NCBI GenBank assembly: GCA_963854835.1
Contig: OY978528.1
Coordinates: forward strand, 38,693,960 to 38,757,959
Reading direction: 5' to 3'
Length of the DNA: 64,000 bases
Origin: Megamerina dolium
Lineage: Eukaryota > Arthropoda > Insecta > Diptera > Megamerinidae
A program made the position numbers and the translations under genes. The notes beneath the pieces are model-generated. The model ran no database searches and had not been told where the DNA came from. It saw only the letters and a list, made by a program, of their open reading frames with translations. Below are positions 32,138-52,375 of this stretch, one piece after another; position 1 is the stretch's first letter; each line of letters starts with the position of its first letter.

Positions 32138-32671
32138 TTAGGCCGAAAATAACATGCTTCGCCAGCCATCTCTGTTCTTCGCTAGCTGGCGCCAGTTAGA
32201 AATTCCAAGTGCCGTCAGGTTCTCCAGTACTTGGTCTTTCCACCGGAGGTTTGGTCTTCCTCTTCTGCGTCGTCCTCCAGCGGGTTCCGAATATAACACC
32301 TTCTTAGCTGGAGCGTGTTCTTCCATTCGCTCGACATGACCTAGCCAGCGCAGCCGTTGGATTTTGATGCGCTTTACTATGTCAATATCGGCATACAGCT
32401 CGTACAGCTCATGGTTGTACCTTATTCGGTACTCGCCACCAACGCAAATAGGTCCAAAGATCTTGCGTAGGACTTTTCTCTCGAAAACTCCAAGTATTCG
32501 CTCATCCGAGGTGGAAATTGTCCAGGCTTCAGCGCCATATGTTAGGACAGGCATGATGAGAGACTTGTAGAGTGTAGTTTTCGTTCTTCGAGAGAGGGCT
32601 CGACTTTTCAATTGCTTACTCAGCCCAAAGTAACACCTGTTAGCAAGAGTTATCCAATTTTCACTGCACAA
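32138..32671 (-). pseudogene. RTE reverse transcriptase C-terminal remnant (copy B)
   Basis: The frame ITLANRCYFGLSKQL... through RWKDQVLENLTALG corresponds to the C-terminal third of copy A. It extends further (NWRQLAKNRDGWRSML) than copy A, which has an earlier stop. It is out of frame with the upstream part because of the 421-bp deletion. Confidence 0.85.
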
Positions 32672-34089
32672 CGAGAGTTATGCAGTGTCATTCTACAAAG
32701 TCGAATGAGCTTTGCAGGAATACCGAACTCAGACATTGTTGCGTAGAGGTAATCCCTTACCGGACTGTCGAAAGCGGCTTTATAATCAACAAATAGGTGG
32801 TGTGTGTCGATCTGTTTTTCTTGGGTCTTCTCCAGGATTTGGCGCAGTGTGAAAATCTGGTCGATGGTGGATTTACCAGGTCTGAAGCCACACTGATAAG
32901 GTCCAATCAGGTTGCTGAGCATAGGCTTCAACCTTTCACACAGTACGCATGATAGAACCTTGTATGCGATGCTCAGGAGACTTATTCCACGGTAGTTGGC
33001 GCAAATTGTGGGGTCTCCTTTTTTATGTACAGGACAGAGAACACTGAGCCTCCAATCATCAGGCATGCTTTCATCCGACCATATTCTGCTTATGAGCTGG
33101 TGCATGCGGGTGAGCAGCTCATCGCCTCCGGTCTTAAACAACTCGGCAGGCAGGCCATCAGCACCTGCAGCTTTGTTGTTCTTCAGCCTTAAAATGGCTG
33201 TTTCAACCTCGTCATAGTCGGGTGGTGGAACATCAACACCATCATCTGTAATTGGGGTTATCGGGCAATCTCCTCCACTGGCGGAATTGTTCGTAGCATC
33301 GCCATTCAGTAACGTGGAGAAGTGTTCCCTCCATAGGCTCAGTACACTCTGGACATCTGTAACCAGATTCCCATTTCCATTACGACAAGAAGAGGCTCCG
33401 GGATTTAAACCTCCACTTAGGCGCTTGATCTTTTCGAAGAATTTTCGAGTCTCATTCTTGTCGGTACACATCTCTATTTCCTCACACTCACGTCTTTCCA
33501 ACTCCCTCTTCTTGCGCCTGAAAAGACGTCTCTCTGCACTCCTTTTCTCTCTATACCGCTCCTTAACAGCTCGCGTTGCGCCTGCACGCAGGGTTCTTCT
33601 GTAGGCGGCGTCTTTTTCTGCGGTAGCGTCGCGACACTCCTGATCATACCACTCATTCCTCAGAGGCCGGTAGTAACCGATTACCTCCTCGGCAGCAGTA
33701 GTCATGGAGTGGGATATATGTGTCCACCGTGCGCATGTATCATCAAGTTGGGGAGTGTTCTGCATAAGCAGATCCGATAGACGAGTGGAAAATGCATCTG
33801 CTGTCTCTGGTGATCGCAGCTTACTGACGTCGAGCTTTCTCTGTGTGGGACTTCTCTTGTTATTTGCGACACATAAGCGTGTGCGCACCTTAGCTGCAAC
33901 AAGGTAGTGATCCGAGTCGATGTTGGCACCACGGATCGATTTCACGTCCATCACACTGGAAGCATGCCTTCCGTCAATCACCACATGATCAATTTGGTTT
34001 CTTGTACGTTGATCTGGTACCTTCCTTGCCCACCCTGGCATTAAAGTCGCCAAGCACGATTTTGATATCGTGGCGGGGGCAGCGGTCAT
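32650..34089 (-). pseudogene. RTE polyprotein: end of endonuclease, linker and first half of RT (copy B)
   Basis: The frame contains DQRTRNQIDHVVIDGRHASS and NIDSDHYLVAAKVRTR, the last endonuclease blocks including the SDH motif. An Arg/Glu-rich linker follows (RREKRSAERRLFRRKKRELE as read, approximately), then RT blocks to LHNSRCAVKIG. There it runs into the deletion joint. Palm motif A (FVDYKAAFD) is present; motif C (YADD) is lost. Confidence 0.85.
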
Positions 34090-34546
34090 AAGCTTCTTCG
34101 AGGCGCTGAAAGAAGCTCTCCTTGGTCACATTGTCCTTCTCATCCGTCGGAGCGTGGGCACATATAAGGCTGATGTTGAAAAATTTTGCCTTGATGCGGA
34201 TTGTGGCCAGCCGTTCGTTCACAGGCGTGAACTGTGAGACAAGATGTCGTAGTCTCTTGCTGACCAAAAATCCACATCCTAATTCGTGCCTTTCAGCATG
34301 GCAACTGTAGTAGATATCACAGGACGCTCTTTTGGAGCAGCCCTGTCCTGTCCATCGCATTTCCTGGAGAGCGGTGATGTCAGCTCTGTATTTTTCGAGG
34401 ACATCAACCAGCTGGATAGAGGCACCCTCCCTATAAAGGGACCGGACATTCCAGGTGCATATCCGTAAATCATTGTCCTTTTTTCGTTTGCGGGGGTCAT
34501 CAACAAAAGCGGTAGTCCTTATCCGAGGCATTTTAGTTTTTTTCAT
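33989..34546 (-). pseudogene. RTE apurinic-like endonuclease domain (copy B)
   Basis: The start MKKTKMPRIRTTAFVDD at 34546, about 70 bp inside the element, is likely the true start. The motifs RICTWNVRSLYREGA, ITALQEMRWTGQG, CGFLVSKRLRHL and VLGDFNARVGKEG are the conserved blocks of the AP-endonuclease fold, with catalytic Glu in LQE and Asp/Asn in GDFN. The frame is lost just after GKEG, where an internal deletion joins it to the SDH region in another frame. Confidence 0.88.
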
Positions 34547-34631
34547 TGGGGGGGTTTTTTATGTGGCGGGTCCCAAACCCAACGCACAACCTCTAACCGA
34601 GGAGATTTTTCGATTTTCGTAGAAATAAATA

Positions 34632-37111
<2,480 letters not shown>

Positions 37112-37122
37112 GTCATGAACTA

Positions 37123-37491
37123 TTTAAAAATAAAATAATAAATATGTGGCACTTAAAGCCCCGAAAGTCTCGTTGGACGAGCATCTCTTCCATTACTGTT
37201 GTGCGTGTTAAATTTTGGACAGTATTAGAAGGGACCTACTTATTTTAGCCGGTTCCGAACGGCAGAATTCTTGCGACATTACTTTTTCTGAGCTTTGTCG
37301 CAGAGTTCTTTTAGAAGCTTTTCCATGGCAAATTGTTACTGCCGGGAGAATTGCCAATTGTTTGCCGACAGGGGGGTACCGTTCGAAAGAAAAATCTTTT
37401 CAATATGATATTTTTTATGCTTCAGCCGGGGATTGAACCCACGACCTACATATCAGAAGGCCAACACACTAACCACTGAGCCACGGCACCC
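37123..37491 (-). mobile_element. tRNA-derived SINE, full length, with target-site duplication
   Basis: This is the best copy of the family. The minus strand begins ggtgccgtggctcagtgg (A-box-like tggctcagtgg), and about 40 bp later has gggttcaatcccc (B-box ggttcaatccc). The body carries gaaccggctaaaataagtag, and the 3' end is gggctttaagtgccacata followed by an A/T-rich tail. An exact 11-bp repeat (gtcatgaacta) flanks it at 37112-37122 and 37492-37502. This gives an element of about 369 bp including the tail, presumably transcribed by RNA polymerase III from the internal boxes. Confidence 0.92.
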
Positions 37492-37502
37492 GTCATGAAC
37501 TA

Positions 37503-39196
37503 CTTACTTATACATTTTCACCGACCTACAAGATATTGTATTTAAAATTCTTAAAGGTTTCCATTTGAATGACTTGCTGTAAAAGAATTTCCAATTGTTA
37601 TTCAGTGCTTAAAATCCGAATACATTAGAATTAGCTACTTAAATTCATAAATTTTCAATTCAATTCTTATTCGACAATGAGAACGTGATCAACCAAATAT
37701 GTAACTTCCAATTTGGAACAAACACGCTCCACATATGGTAGGTACTACATACATATATAGTATATAACAAAAGAAATTGCTATCTACCAACTCTCTTATA
37801 CTCTTTCTTAATTTCTTTCTCTCTATCTTATTTGTATATTTATATCGTATAGTCTAAAATGAATATATAGACTTGTATTAGGAAACGTTGACCATACAAA
37901 GAAAAAAGAAAAAAGTTGAAGTTACGCTGCATACAAAATATATATGAATATATACTCGTATATAGTTGGTATGTAGGTAAATATTCTCGATTTTACATAT
38001 CAATGGGTGTTAGTTGTATGACAGATGGTAGTTATGCGATACACATAAATACATTCTTATTTAATTTGTTCATACTAAATTATATGCCCTGAAGAATGTG
38101 AACAGATAATGCATCACCGTATATATAGATTTGAAAATGGGTGGCACGTTATCTAATGACATAATGTAACTATTGTTATAACGTAGTACGAGTATGTAAA
38201 ACGTTACCTTATGACGACACTGACATACATTCTGCAAGTCTCGTTACCCGCAACACAGTATGCATATACATATGTACACAGCAAGCTCTACAAGAATAGC
38301 AGTGTGTAAAAACACACTCACGCTTAAATATGTGGATTCATGAAAGACTTTCACTTTGTTAGTGTTAGTTAGTTACAAAGAAATTCTCTTAAATAAATTC
38401 AACACCATTCAACTGATTGTACATAGGGCAAAAATATGTATATACAAAACAATTACTTATATTAATATTTTTTTTTTTTTTGCTTCTTTTATACTTATCT
38501 ACATATTTAATTTGTATAGTACATAGTGTGTGAATAATTGACCTAAATTCTTGTCGCCGCAATAATATCTGATGATCCATACATAGGCACATATATACGA
38601 GTACATATTGACATATGTAGTGGATTATCGGTTGGGTTGGAGGGCAGAGAGCCATAAGACAGAAATACAAAAGTTTGCACTCATGAGAAATACAAACATT
38701 ATCTGAAAATTATCAAAAAATGCAAAGATAACTGTCCCAAAGTTTTACTGTAGCACCTCAGAATTTCAAGAAAGTCTATTTTGAAGTTCTAGTGGTATGT
38801 GGATGGCTTTGAAGATGTACATGTATGTAATGTATGGTTCACTTAAACATGCTTAAAAACCCGTTTTTTATTATTTAATAAAAATTATAAAATTCTAATG
38901 AAACTTGATAAATTTTGTGCAGCATTTGTTTGAATTTTTTAATTCAATTTAACCGCATTTTACTTAATTCATAATCGCATACAGAAGAATTGAAGCGCCG
39001 TCATATTTAATTAAATTCTGCATTCTATTATCTTTCCAATAAGAACACACTCATTAAAATGAATTAATTATGAATTTACTGAAATTTAAATGCTCAAGAT
39101 TTTGAGACATATATTGAAATTTATCAATTGAGCTATGATTTTTGACAAACGTTAAACATCGCTTAATATCGTGGCTGATGTAATTTTTGATGATGA
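37503..39196. other. Intergenic DNA
   Basis: AT-rich; no gene or repeat family recognised apart from short palindromic TACATATGTA-like motifs. Confidence 0.45.
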
Positions 39197-39790
39197 TGCT
39201 TTATCATAATTGGATGAAGTATTTCACAATTCCAAAGGTGCAGGGATCAACAGTAATAATGTGTTGCCCAAGTCACTGGGCTCTTTGTTTTTTGACACAA
39301 AGTACTTGTACTTCTCAGTGACTGGATGCATATTTGAGACGATTATATCAGCTAGCAGCATGATCATTATATTAAAGATGGTGTCATTGTGACATAAATA
39401 CACATTTCATAAATAATACTCTATGTATTATCACATTGAAAAAGTCACACTGATAACAGATGATCAGATACACGGTACAGTTTGTCGTGATATGAATATC
39501 TAGACGATGGTCTATTTTTAAATATGAAACTATTCTAATATTGTCTCCTCACATTGTGGTGCAGAGGCTTCAGTCATTTATATAACGCGCTTTGCACAAA
39601 AGATCTTTTGGGTCGCTAATGGAAAGGTTTCCTTTTTTGTAAGTGTAGAAAATAATGCTTATACTACAATCAACTGTTATGTATTATTTCATGTGTCGAT
39701 GTTACTCAAGAATTGCTCGCTGCCGGTGTTAAACAATTTTAGGCCATTTCAATTTTGATCTCGTCAACATTTTGCAATCGACTATTGTAG
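39197..39790 (-). mobile_element. Highly decayed RTE-type relic
   Basis: By eye it is collinear with RTE copy A. The block gggctctttgttttttgaca with acaaagtacttgtacttctc corresponds to 26881-26930. The block cgattatatcagctagcagc with atggtgtcattgtgacataa corresponds to 27000-27080. The block gaattgctcgctgccggtgt with taaacaatttt corresponds to 27640-27680. Many substitutions and indels separate it from copies A and B, so it is much older. Confidence 0.65.
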
Positions 39791-40615
39791 AATACTAGCA
39801 ATCTTGTTTATCAACGAAATTAGTTGAATTAATTTAAATGTGGTTATCATATGTACATTCCCATTGAAGAGCCCACAACTCACCCAAAGAGGTAAAACCT
39901 TAATTTGAATAGAGCTTGATAAATCATAATTGTGCATCGAAATATGTTAGGTCTACTTTAATACTATTCAAATGTAACAGAGCAATATTTGTGGCAGCTT
40001 TTTGTGTCAACTCTTCTTGTATAATTATTTGATTACCTCATGAAATTATAATTCTAACGGCAACTTACTCTTTTAAAATTGATTCTGCGATATGCCATTT
40101 TTAAAGCACAATCAATTAGCATGCCAACCTAACTACCGACAAGCAACAGCATGTTATTTATTATCAAACTGGAGACCATTATAAATACTACCTAACAAAG
40201 AAAGTTATCATCAGAAGCAGGTGTGAATTTATTTTCACATTTCTATCATTTTCCTTTATTTCTTTTCTTTTTGGGTTTGTTATCGTTATCGTTAGCCATA
40301 AGTAATGAAGAAAAAGAATAAATACGAGTACTTGTATACAACTTTCATTACACAATGGTTAATTGTGGTGTTATTATTTTCAAAATATTTTCATTTTCTA
40401 TTTATAATTACAGATTGTTCAGGAAGCGAATTGACAAACATATAAATGTTTTTTTTTTTTGTTTGAATTGCAATTAATATAGACTTGAATAGCAAATTAA
40501 TTTATATACATGCATAGTTGTAGGTAGTCGTATACCATTACGCTAAACACTACTTTCACTACGCACGAGCCTACGCATACTAATAGGTATTGCATAGTTC
40601 AATTTACAAATAGCA
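39791..40615. other. 5' flank of masquerade
   Basis: The 0.8 kb upstream of the masquerade start codon. It should contain the promoter and any 5' UTR. No confident core promoter motif seen. Confidence 0.4.
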
Positions 40616-45635
<5,020 letters not shown>

Positions 45636-46907
45636 TCATAGAGTGCAATAGAAAGGATTTTATCTACATAATACAATATTTTTGTATTAATTGCAATATG
45701 ATATTGATAATTGTAATTAGAATTTATGAAAAAAAAAATGTTAAAGTCACACCAACCGATAGATAATTCGACACTCGAATAATACCCACCCCATGTTGAA
45801 GAGAACCCGACCAACGCCGCGGGAGTGTGATTTTTGTTCTTAGTAAGCCTTATACATTATAAATATTATCGGACTGTTAACATAAAATATTCTAATCTAA
45901 TTTATGTTAGTTAAGGAAATATAAGTACATGTTATTGTAATTGCAAGAATTTTGTTGAAAAAAGAATTGAATACTATTTCATTTCTTTCTTCGTTTTCTT
46001 ATTCTAATATGAAATTCTTGTACGTGTACTCATATGTTAAGATATAGCATTTATATTGAAGAAAAAAGGAAAAACGTAAATAAAAAATTGTATTAATAAA
46101 TAAACGGATTTTATTAAATTCATGTTTACTTAAGTCTCAAATTCATATGAAATCATACATTTGCCTCGCCACTTTTCTTGCTAAATTATTGCCGAAACTC
46201 ATGAAATATGGTTGTGCTACTCAAATTAAGACTTTTCAAGAAATTCCCATTTTAATCCCTTTCGTTGTTTCATGTGGGCATGGAACCTCAATTTCCTCAA
46301 TACGGATGTACTGCATTAATTTCGAATGAATTTATATCCAGAATGTTTGCAATAATACCAAAGCGTTTTTTATTTCGACAATGTTGTAAACGGGTTTGCA
46401 TTGATGTCAAAACTGCAATTTTTGGACAATTTTTATTTCTACATTATCGTAAAATTGTTTGCAATAAGGTCGAAGATCTACATTCATAGCTACCTAAATA
46501 TATTATTTGTTTGGCATTATTTCAATGTTCTTAATACTATTAGTATAGGTAGGTATACATGGTACTTGAAAGAAAATTTAATTTTTATAATAATATAGGA
46601 AATCTAAATCCGTAGGTACATTTTTTGTTCGACTTTACTTTGATTTTTTTTGCTATAACATCGTGGGCGTGAAGGTCAAATTTAATATATCTGAGGGTGG
46701 GTCAATAGAAAGGTTTGAATAGCCACCCCTTAATTAGAAATATACCCCGATAGTAACTCGACGCAATTCTAAAAGAAGTGCAAATGCTATCTTATCTTAA
46801 CTTTGAAATTTGATTACATCCGCGAAAAGCGTTGTACATATATCATTAAAATGTCCTGAGCACTACATCTTCTTCTCAGGTGTCATTGATGTCCAAAGTA
46901 CCATATG
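45636..46907. other. masquerade 3' region and intergenic DNA
   Basis: The first 450 bp probably hold the masquerade 3' UTR. AATAAA hexamers occur near 46080-46105 (aataaaaaattg, aataaataaacgg). The rest is AT-rich without a recognised gene. Confidence 0.45.
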
Positions 46908-47053
46908 GAAAATATAATTCTTTACATTTTTTCTTTGACGTTATTTCAATTTTCCTTGCAAAGCGGTCGAACTACTTGTTTTTGCAATTTTTCATCGTTA
47001 TTGCAAAAAACTTGAAATAATATCGAACAAGAAATGTAAAGAATTATATTTTC
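46908..47053. mobile_element. Hairpin (MITE-like) repeat
   Basis: The arm gaaaatataattctttacat at 46908 onward is repeated in reverse complement ending at 47052-47053. The match continues inward through ttatttcaa and ttgcaa, giving imperfect arms of about 55-60 bp around a short loop. No clear target duplication. A related right arm (ttgaaataatgtcgaaca) appears at about 63950-64000, so it is a dispersed repeat. Confidence 0.55.
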
Positions 47054-48812
47054 GATAGTATTGCAAAAATGATTGCATTAATGTCTAAAAATTTCGATAT
47101 TAATTCATTCGACCTTAATTCTTGTAGCCAAAGTAAGTAACTTTTAAGCATATGAACTATCGCTCCCTCATTGCATAGATGAAATTTGGATATGGTTTTA
47201 ATTAATGATAGTTTAAAAATAAATAAATGAAGCAAAATAACTTTTTTGTTGAATGTCTTAAAAATCTCAAAGTTGTCATCAAACCCTTTTTAATGCGGTA
47301 TTATTCTCTATTCCTATTTTATGACTTTTGTTTTTTGCTTTCACCGCGAAAAAAAAAATATGAATAGCTTACATTTTGACGGAAAATTATAAAGCAACAT
47401 TTTTATAAGAAAACTATTTGCTGAATACCAAATACTTTCATAATTATAAATTTCTTAGAGCACCCATACAAAAATAATACAATAATATACATATAAGTGC
47501 AGATGCCCATGTAAATCAACAAGGATATAATAACTCATACGGAAACTCTATCTTTTTGCTTTTACAATCGTAGTCGCACCCATACAAACATATAGATCAT
47601 ATCATGTGAGTCCTCTATCAAGGGCGGAGCTGAATACAAATAGTTTATAGGTACAGATTAAAAAATCCACTCTCTCTCTCTGAAGCTTTGAATGATTCTC
47701 TTTTCTTTCTACTTTATATAAATTCCTATATCTTTTCAATTTCTCTTATACATTGGTAGTTTTAGCTGATTAAGAAAGAGAATCATTAATTATTATTATC
47801 CATAAGTACACTTTTTGTCTGTGCCTATGTATATAAGAGCAATAAAAATTTACTACGCTACGACTGAGTGTATGTAGGAATAAGTGATGTGATTTTCTAT
47901 TCGTGTCTGACGCTGTTGGTCGTAGTTAACTGCAACAAATCGTGTGTGTATGTGTGTTCATTAAATTGTTTTTTTTTTACATATGAGTATGAGTTAAAAT
48001 TTCTCGTTTAATTTAACCCTTTTTATATTGTCCTTGCACCAGAGTCATGTTTATTCACGTATATTACAAAGTGGTGTGTGTGTGTGTGTGTATGGAAGTG
48101 AACCACACGGAGAATAATACATATGACGCGAATATGCTTAAGATGTTGTGCTGATGTTGTTTTTCTGCGTCTGCATATTGTTTGTTAGTGTAGTTTTGAT
48201 TTTGTTCTACTCTCATGCTGTTGTTCTCTGTGTGCTGCTCGAAGACAACGACAACGGCGACGAAGAAGAAGGTACGCAAACGCAACGGACCAACGAAAAT
48301 GGACAATTGTGCGCGCAAGGGTTTCACAGTTGCCCATCGTCAGCATAAGACAACAGAAGTTTATTTGATCTCATCACAAGCGGATGAACAAACGTTTTTT
48401 GCATTCAAATACTCTATTCTGATCGGCTGAATGTCTTATCGACAACAATGAGAATATAAACGTTTCTATATATACATCGACGAATATTTTGTGAATTTTG
48501 ATATAAAGAAATTATTAATACCTAATTAATCTCAACCAATTTGCTCTACTACATACTTATTGTTTGCATTTCTTGTAATACGTACATATATGGAATAGTG
48601 TTTGTGTGCGAGTGTGTGCGCGTGTATGTTTGTTAGTGATTGTGTAGTGTGTAGAGTGTAGCCTTTGTAATTTGCATGAGTAATTAATGCCATTTAATGG
48701 CTTAGTGTATCTACCATATATGAGTTTAATATTTTTCAAAAACAATCAACAAAGAAAGAGAGACAGAGAGAGAACGATTTTAAGGACTTAATACGACCAA
48801 CAGCTACAAGTC
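47054..48812. other. Intergenic DNA and probable 5' UTR of the gene at 48813
   Basis: Includes gt-rich runs near 47940, 48070 and 48600. No confident coding frame. The short frames at 48064-48430 (FFVAVVVVFEQHTE and its antisense) are low complexity and not called. Confidence 0.4.
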
Positions 48813-49245
48813 ATGGAATCAAATGTTACTGTGAATGCATTAAGTACTACAACTGCAGTTGCAACAGCAACAACGTTAACCACATCAACATCAGCAGCAA
48901 CAATTGCAACAACAACAACTGCTAATTGTAGCCACACCAACAGCAGCAACACTAAAACCCATATCGCCACAAGTAATAGTGCTGCCACAACAACATTTGC
49001 TACAAGCATTGCCTTAGGTTTGCAAATGAATCTACCTGTTGGTGCACAGCAATCATTGCAGTTGTCACAACAGCAATTGCATGCAACAACTGGTGATAAC
49101 ACAAAGCATGAAGACACAAACAACTCATCATTGGCAAGTGCAATCTCAGAGGGTCCACGTTCAATTTCAGCAGCACCATCCGCGTCGTCAAGTCCGATAT
49201 TAAGTCCACCCGGTAAAATATTTGGTCGCAATTCAAATGGCACAA
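48813..49245 (+). CDS. Probable first coding exon of an unrecognised gene (Thr/Ala/Ser/Gln-rich N-terminus)
   Basis: From ATG 48813 the frame runs MESNVTVNALSTTTAVATA..., with Thr- and Asn-rich tracts, then a Gln-rich part (QQSLQLSQQQLH). It ends with a less repetitive SSPILSPPGKIFGRNSNGT before a good donor (cacaa|gtaagtg) at 49245/49246. The frame stops two codons into the intron. Low-complexity N-termini encoded by long first exons are common in fly regulatory genes. The later exons are not in the window or were not found. Function unknown. The run after the repeats is the best evidence that it codes. Confidence 0.5.
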
Positions 49246-49519
49246 GTAAGTGATATTTTGATTTGGCTTGAACTTGATGTAGTCAAAACTAAATAATAGA
49301 CAACTTCTAACTTGGTGTTATTGCTACAATCATTGAGCGCTTTTCCACGCGAAAACAGAAGAGAGAATCAATTAAAATTGCATGTACGACAAATCATATA
49401 TTAGGCTTTAGTAATATGTATCTCGCGTTGTAAAGGTGCGATCGGGTTACGCTAGACTGCGTTAGAAAGATACGATTTCGTACTAAATAAACTTTTCAGG
49501 CAGTTTTGTGATTGCTTGA

Positions 49520-49830
49520 CTCAGTATTGTCAAAAGTAAAGAGAAAATACGCCATATTTTACAGTTTTTCTTCGATAAAGGTAAAAACACAAGTCAGACG
49601 GCTGAAAATGTGAATAGTGTTTATGGTCCTGATACTGTAACAGCCAATCACGTGCAATTTTGGTTTCGTTCAAAGATGCACCACGCTCTGGAAGTCGAAA
49701 ATATCGATAAAATAATGGAAATCGTCGAGTCTGACCGTCATGTAAGCACTGTTTCTATTACCCAGGAGCTAAACATTGCACAAAAAACACTTTGGAACCA
49801 TTTAAATAAATAAAACCTTCAATTTAATGC
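49520..49830 (+). mobile_element. Truncated mariner transposase (N-terminal helix-turn-helix region)
   Basis: The frames read ILQFFFDKGKNTSQTAENVN, YGPDTVTANHVQFWF and, after a short gap, ENIDKIMEIVESDRHVSTVS and TQELNIAQKTLWNHLNK. These are the paired helix-turn-helix domains of mariner transposases. The protein stops right after WNHLNK, and no DDE domain follows, so this is a fragment. Confidence 0.8.
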
Positions 49831-52375
49831 AAAAGTAATGTATTTCCTCTTACTACATCTAATAGTCGCTTCTTGTTTCGTAAAATATAAATTGTCGTAA
49901 AAGTGACATTGCAGTATTGTGTTTATCTTGTTCAGAAATTATTAATTTCATGAAATAGAAGAAAATCATTAATTTTCTGAATTATTCTGTTCTACAAAAT
50001 TATTTGAGGTTGTCGGTCAGGTGAATTTTCGATTACCAGTCACTTGCGTAATTTAACAATCAGTAACTCTTCTTACGAAAAAGTGTCATACCTCTGCATA
50101 TTTGTAAACGATTCGAATAAGTGAATAGTCACTTTGTTTGGAATTACGTGAATTTTTAGAACATAATTTTTAAAGAATTATTGCAAAAGTTTTTCATTGA
50201 AGCTGAAAAAATGAAAGAAAAACAAAAGGCCAACTATGTCAAATAAAAAAAAAAAAAGAAAAATCTTATATTTTTATCAGAAAATAAAGATTTTGTGGGT
50301 TGTGCTAAGTTCCAATATTGTAGTAATTTAAATATTTTAAGAAATTCGGATAAGGTTTATCTGCTAGCTTTCTTTCTGAAAAAATTTGCTAATACACAAA
50401 ACGGCGTGGAAGTCAACAACTCAATATAAACAATTTATTTTTTATACCCGAAAGTCAAGGGCAAAGGTGTATTGGTCTGAAGTGATTGCAAACAATTAGA
50501 TTCAACAAAATTTTTTAGAACTAATGCGCTTATAAGGCTCCATTAAATTGTATGAATCTTATCCAAAATAAGATATAAAGGGTCAGTTTAATAATATATA
50601 AGTTGATTTATGTATCCGAGTTATCACCACTTCCTCCGTCAGGATATGTCCGTCCATGTATTATTTTATTGGCTTTTTCGCACGATAGGTTTTGTACGGG
50701 TTAAGCTACGGAGCTGAAATTTGGGTTACGAACTTATACAATATAAGTAAATACTTAATGGCAACTTTCCCCATCTTCTATACAAATTTAACTAACTTTA
50801 TGCATTATTGTCTTGTTTGTGTATAGGTAAAAAGATTGTGTGCAAAGCATGTACAAGTATATAGTTTATTATAATAATTTATTTCACTAATAGGTCTTCA
50901 ATCATATTTAGAGTGATAATAACATAATAAGAGGAGTAGAGGAAACCATGAGCATTGTCATAAGATCCAAATTTTCCTATTTTACTAAGATTCAAATTTT
51001 TAGGTTTTCTGCTTTCTACTTTGTTGTGTGGTTTAGCCAGAAGTGTATATAATCCCTATGTTTTGTTTTCCTGAACTTCCTTTGATAACCTATAGGAATA
51101 AAATGATCATTTATTATATTTTTTCCCATGAACGAACAATTTATGAAGTGTTGGTGAAAAGTATTTTCAGCTTATTATTTATTATATAGAGAGTTTCCAA
51201 CGCAAGCAGATTCAATTTTTCTGCATCGATACTTGATGAAAATTTACAGTAATTCTCATAAATTTTTGTTATTTTCGCTGTTGTAATTATGCATACTTAT
51301 CATTGAATAAGGGCCTAGCCATCATTGCTGTTGTCGAAGCTTAGCTTGGAAAGTCTATAGGCAAACCAGTTTGATTTTGAAATTTACTCTGCAATCTTTG
51401 TTTTTCTTCTGCCCTAATATCATTCTTGATTTTTCTTTTTTCTTTTGATGACATATTTTTAAAGTTTCCAGAACTTTTTGTTTTTGTTTGCCCTTTAGTT
51501 TTTTTTTTAAATTAACTTTTACTGACTTTTACTTTTACTAACGATATGCCTACTTGAACAAAGTTGGTAAACAAAGAAATTTATAGCAAACATTGTCGCA
51601 GTGCTACGCAGCTAATTATTACTGTTTTAAATTTCTCAAGATTTTAAGCAACATCTTGAGAAAAAAGGGATGGTGCTCACATGTCATGATGTTAAAACTC
51701 AAGGCAAAGTCAAAGTTTTTTTCACAGAAAAGATCAACTACTCCCAAAATTTGTTAATATTTGCGTAATCTAATTTATAATAAAAAAAAATTCAAAATCA
51801 AAAACCACTTTAAAAAATATACTGCTTTCTTCGAGCAGGTTTTTGAACACACGAATTTTGACTCTAAAATTTCTTTCTTAACTAATTAAAATTTGGGATA
51901 CTTTTAAATATATTTAAATATTAAAAAATATTTCAAAAACGATAGGAGTTACATAAAAAACAATGCCGAATTCAAGAAATTCAGCAAATTTCCTATAGGA
52001 AACAATATATTAAAAATCGAGGACTATAGTTTTACTCCCTTTCGAGGGCTCAGAGGCTCGAATAAGTACACTGTGCGTCGTATATACATGCATGAGTTTA
52101 TATATTCTGCACTATATACATATATTGTCTTCTTGAGTTAGAGTATTATTTAGTCGTTCTAAATCCACTTGGAACTCTAACTTTTTTACATACACTTACT
52201 CCACAATCGTAGATCTAAATCGTTTAGTGTTTAACTGCACAAATTCAGATTATCATACTTTGTACAAATAATATCTTAATCGTTGACTGACATAGCACAA
52301 TGTTCACTGTGCTATCTTGTCTTTTTATCCATTGTGTCAACAACTATTTGACAATTCTTTTAATACTAAATATTT
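49831..52375. other. Intergenic DNA
   Basis: AT-rich; no gene recognised. The stretch around 50440-50480 (tttttatacccgaaagtcaa) resembles scattered fly repeat DNA but I cannot assign it. Confidence 0.4.

Larger units (their letters stand above)
32096..34618 (-). mobile_element. RTE-clade non-LTR retrotransposon, copy B, internally deleted
   Basis: The 3' end has the same acttactta tail at 32096, and the element extends through reverse transcriptase and endonuclease to a 5' end near 34618. A 13-bp duplication (gtagaaataaata) flanks it at 32083-32095 and 34619-34631, so it is full-ended. Compared with copy A it lacks 421 bp of reverse transcriptase (equivalent to 26765-27185, including YADD). 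A second deletion joins the endonuclease GKEG block directly to a DQRTRNQIDHV block near 34020. Both deletions break the frame. Confidence 0.92.

Noticed and set aside
48788..49243. Minus-strand 151-codon frame MPFELRPNILPGGLNIG
   Set aside because: Antisense of the low-complexity exon at 48813. The plus frame has an ATG, a donor and better codon structure.
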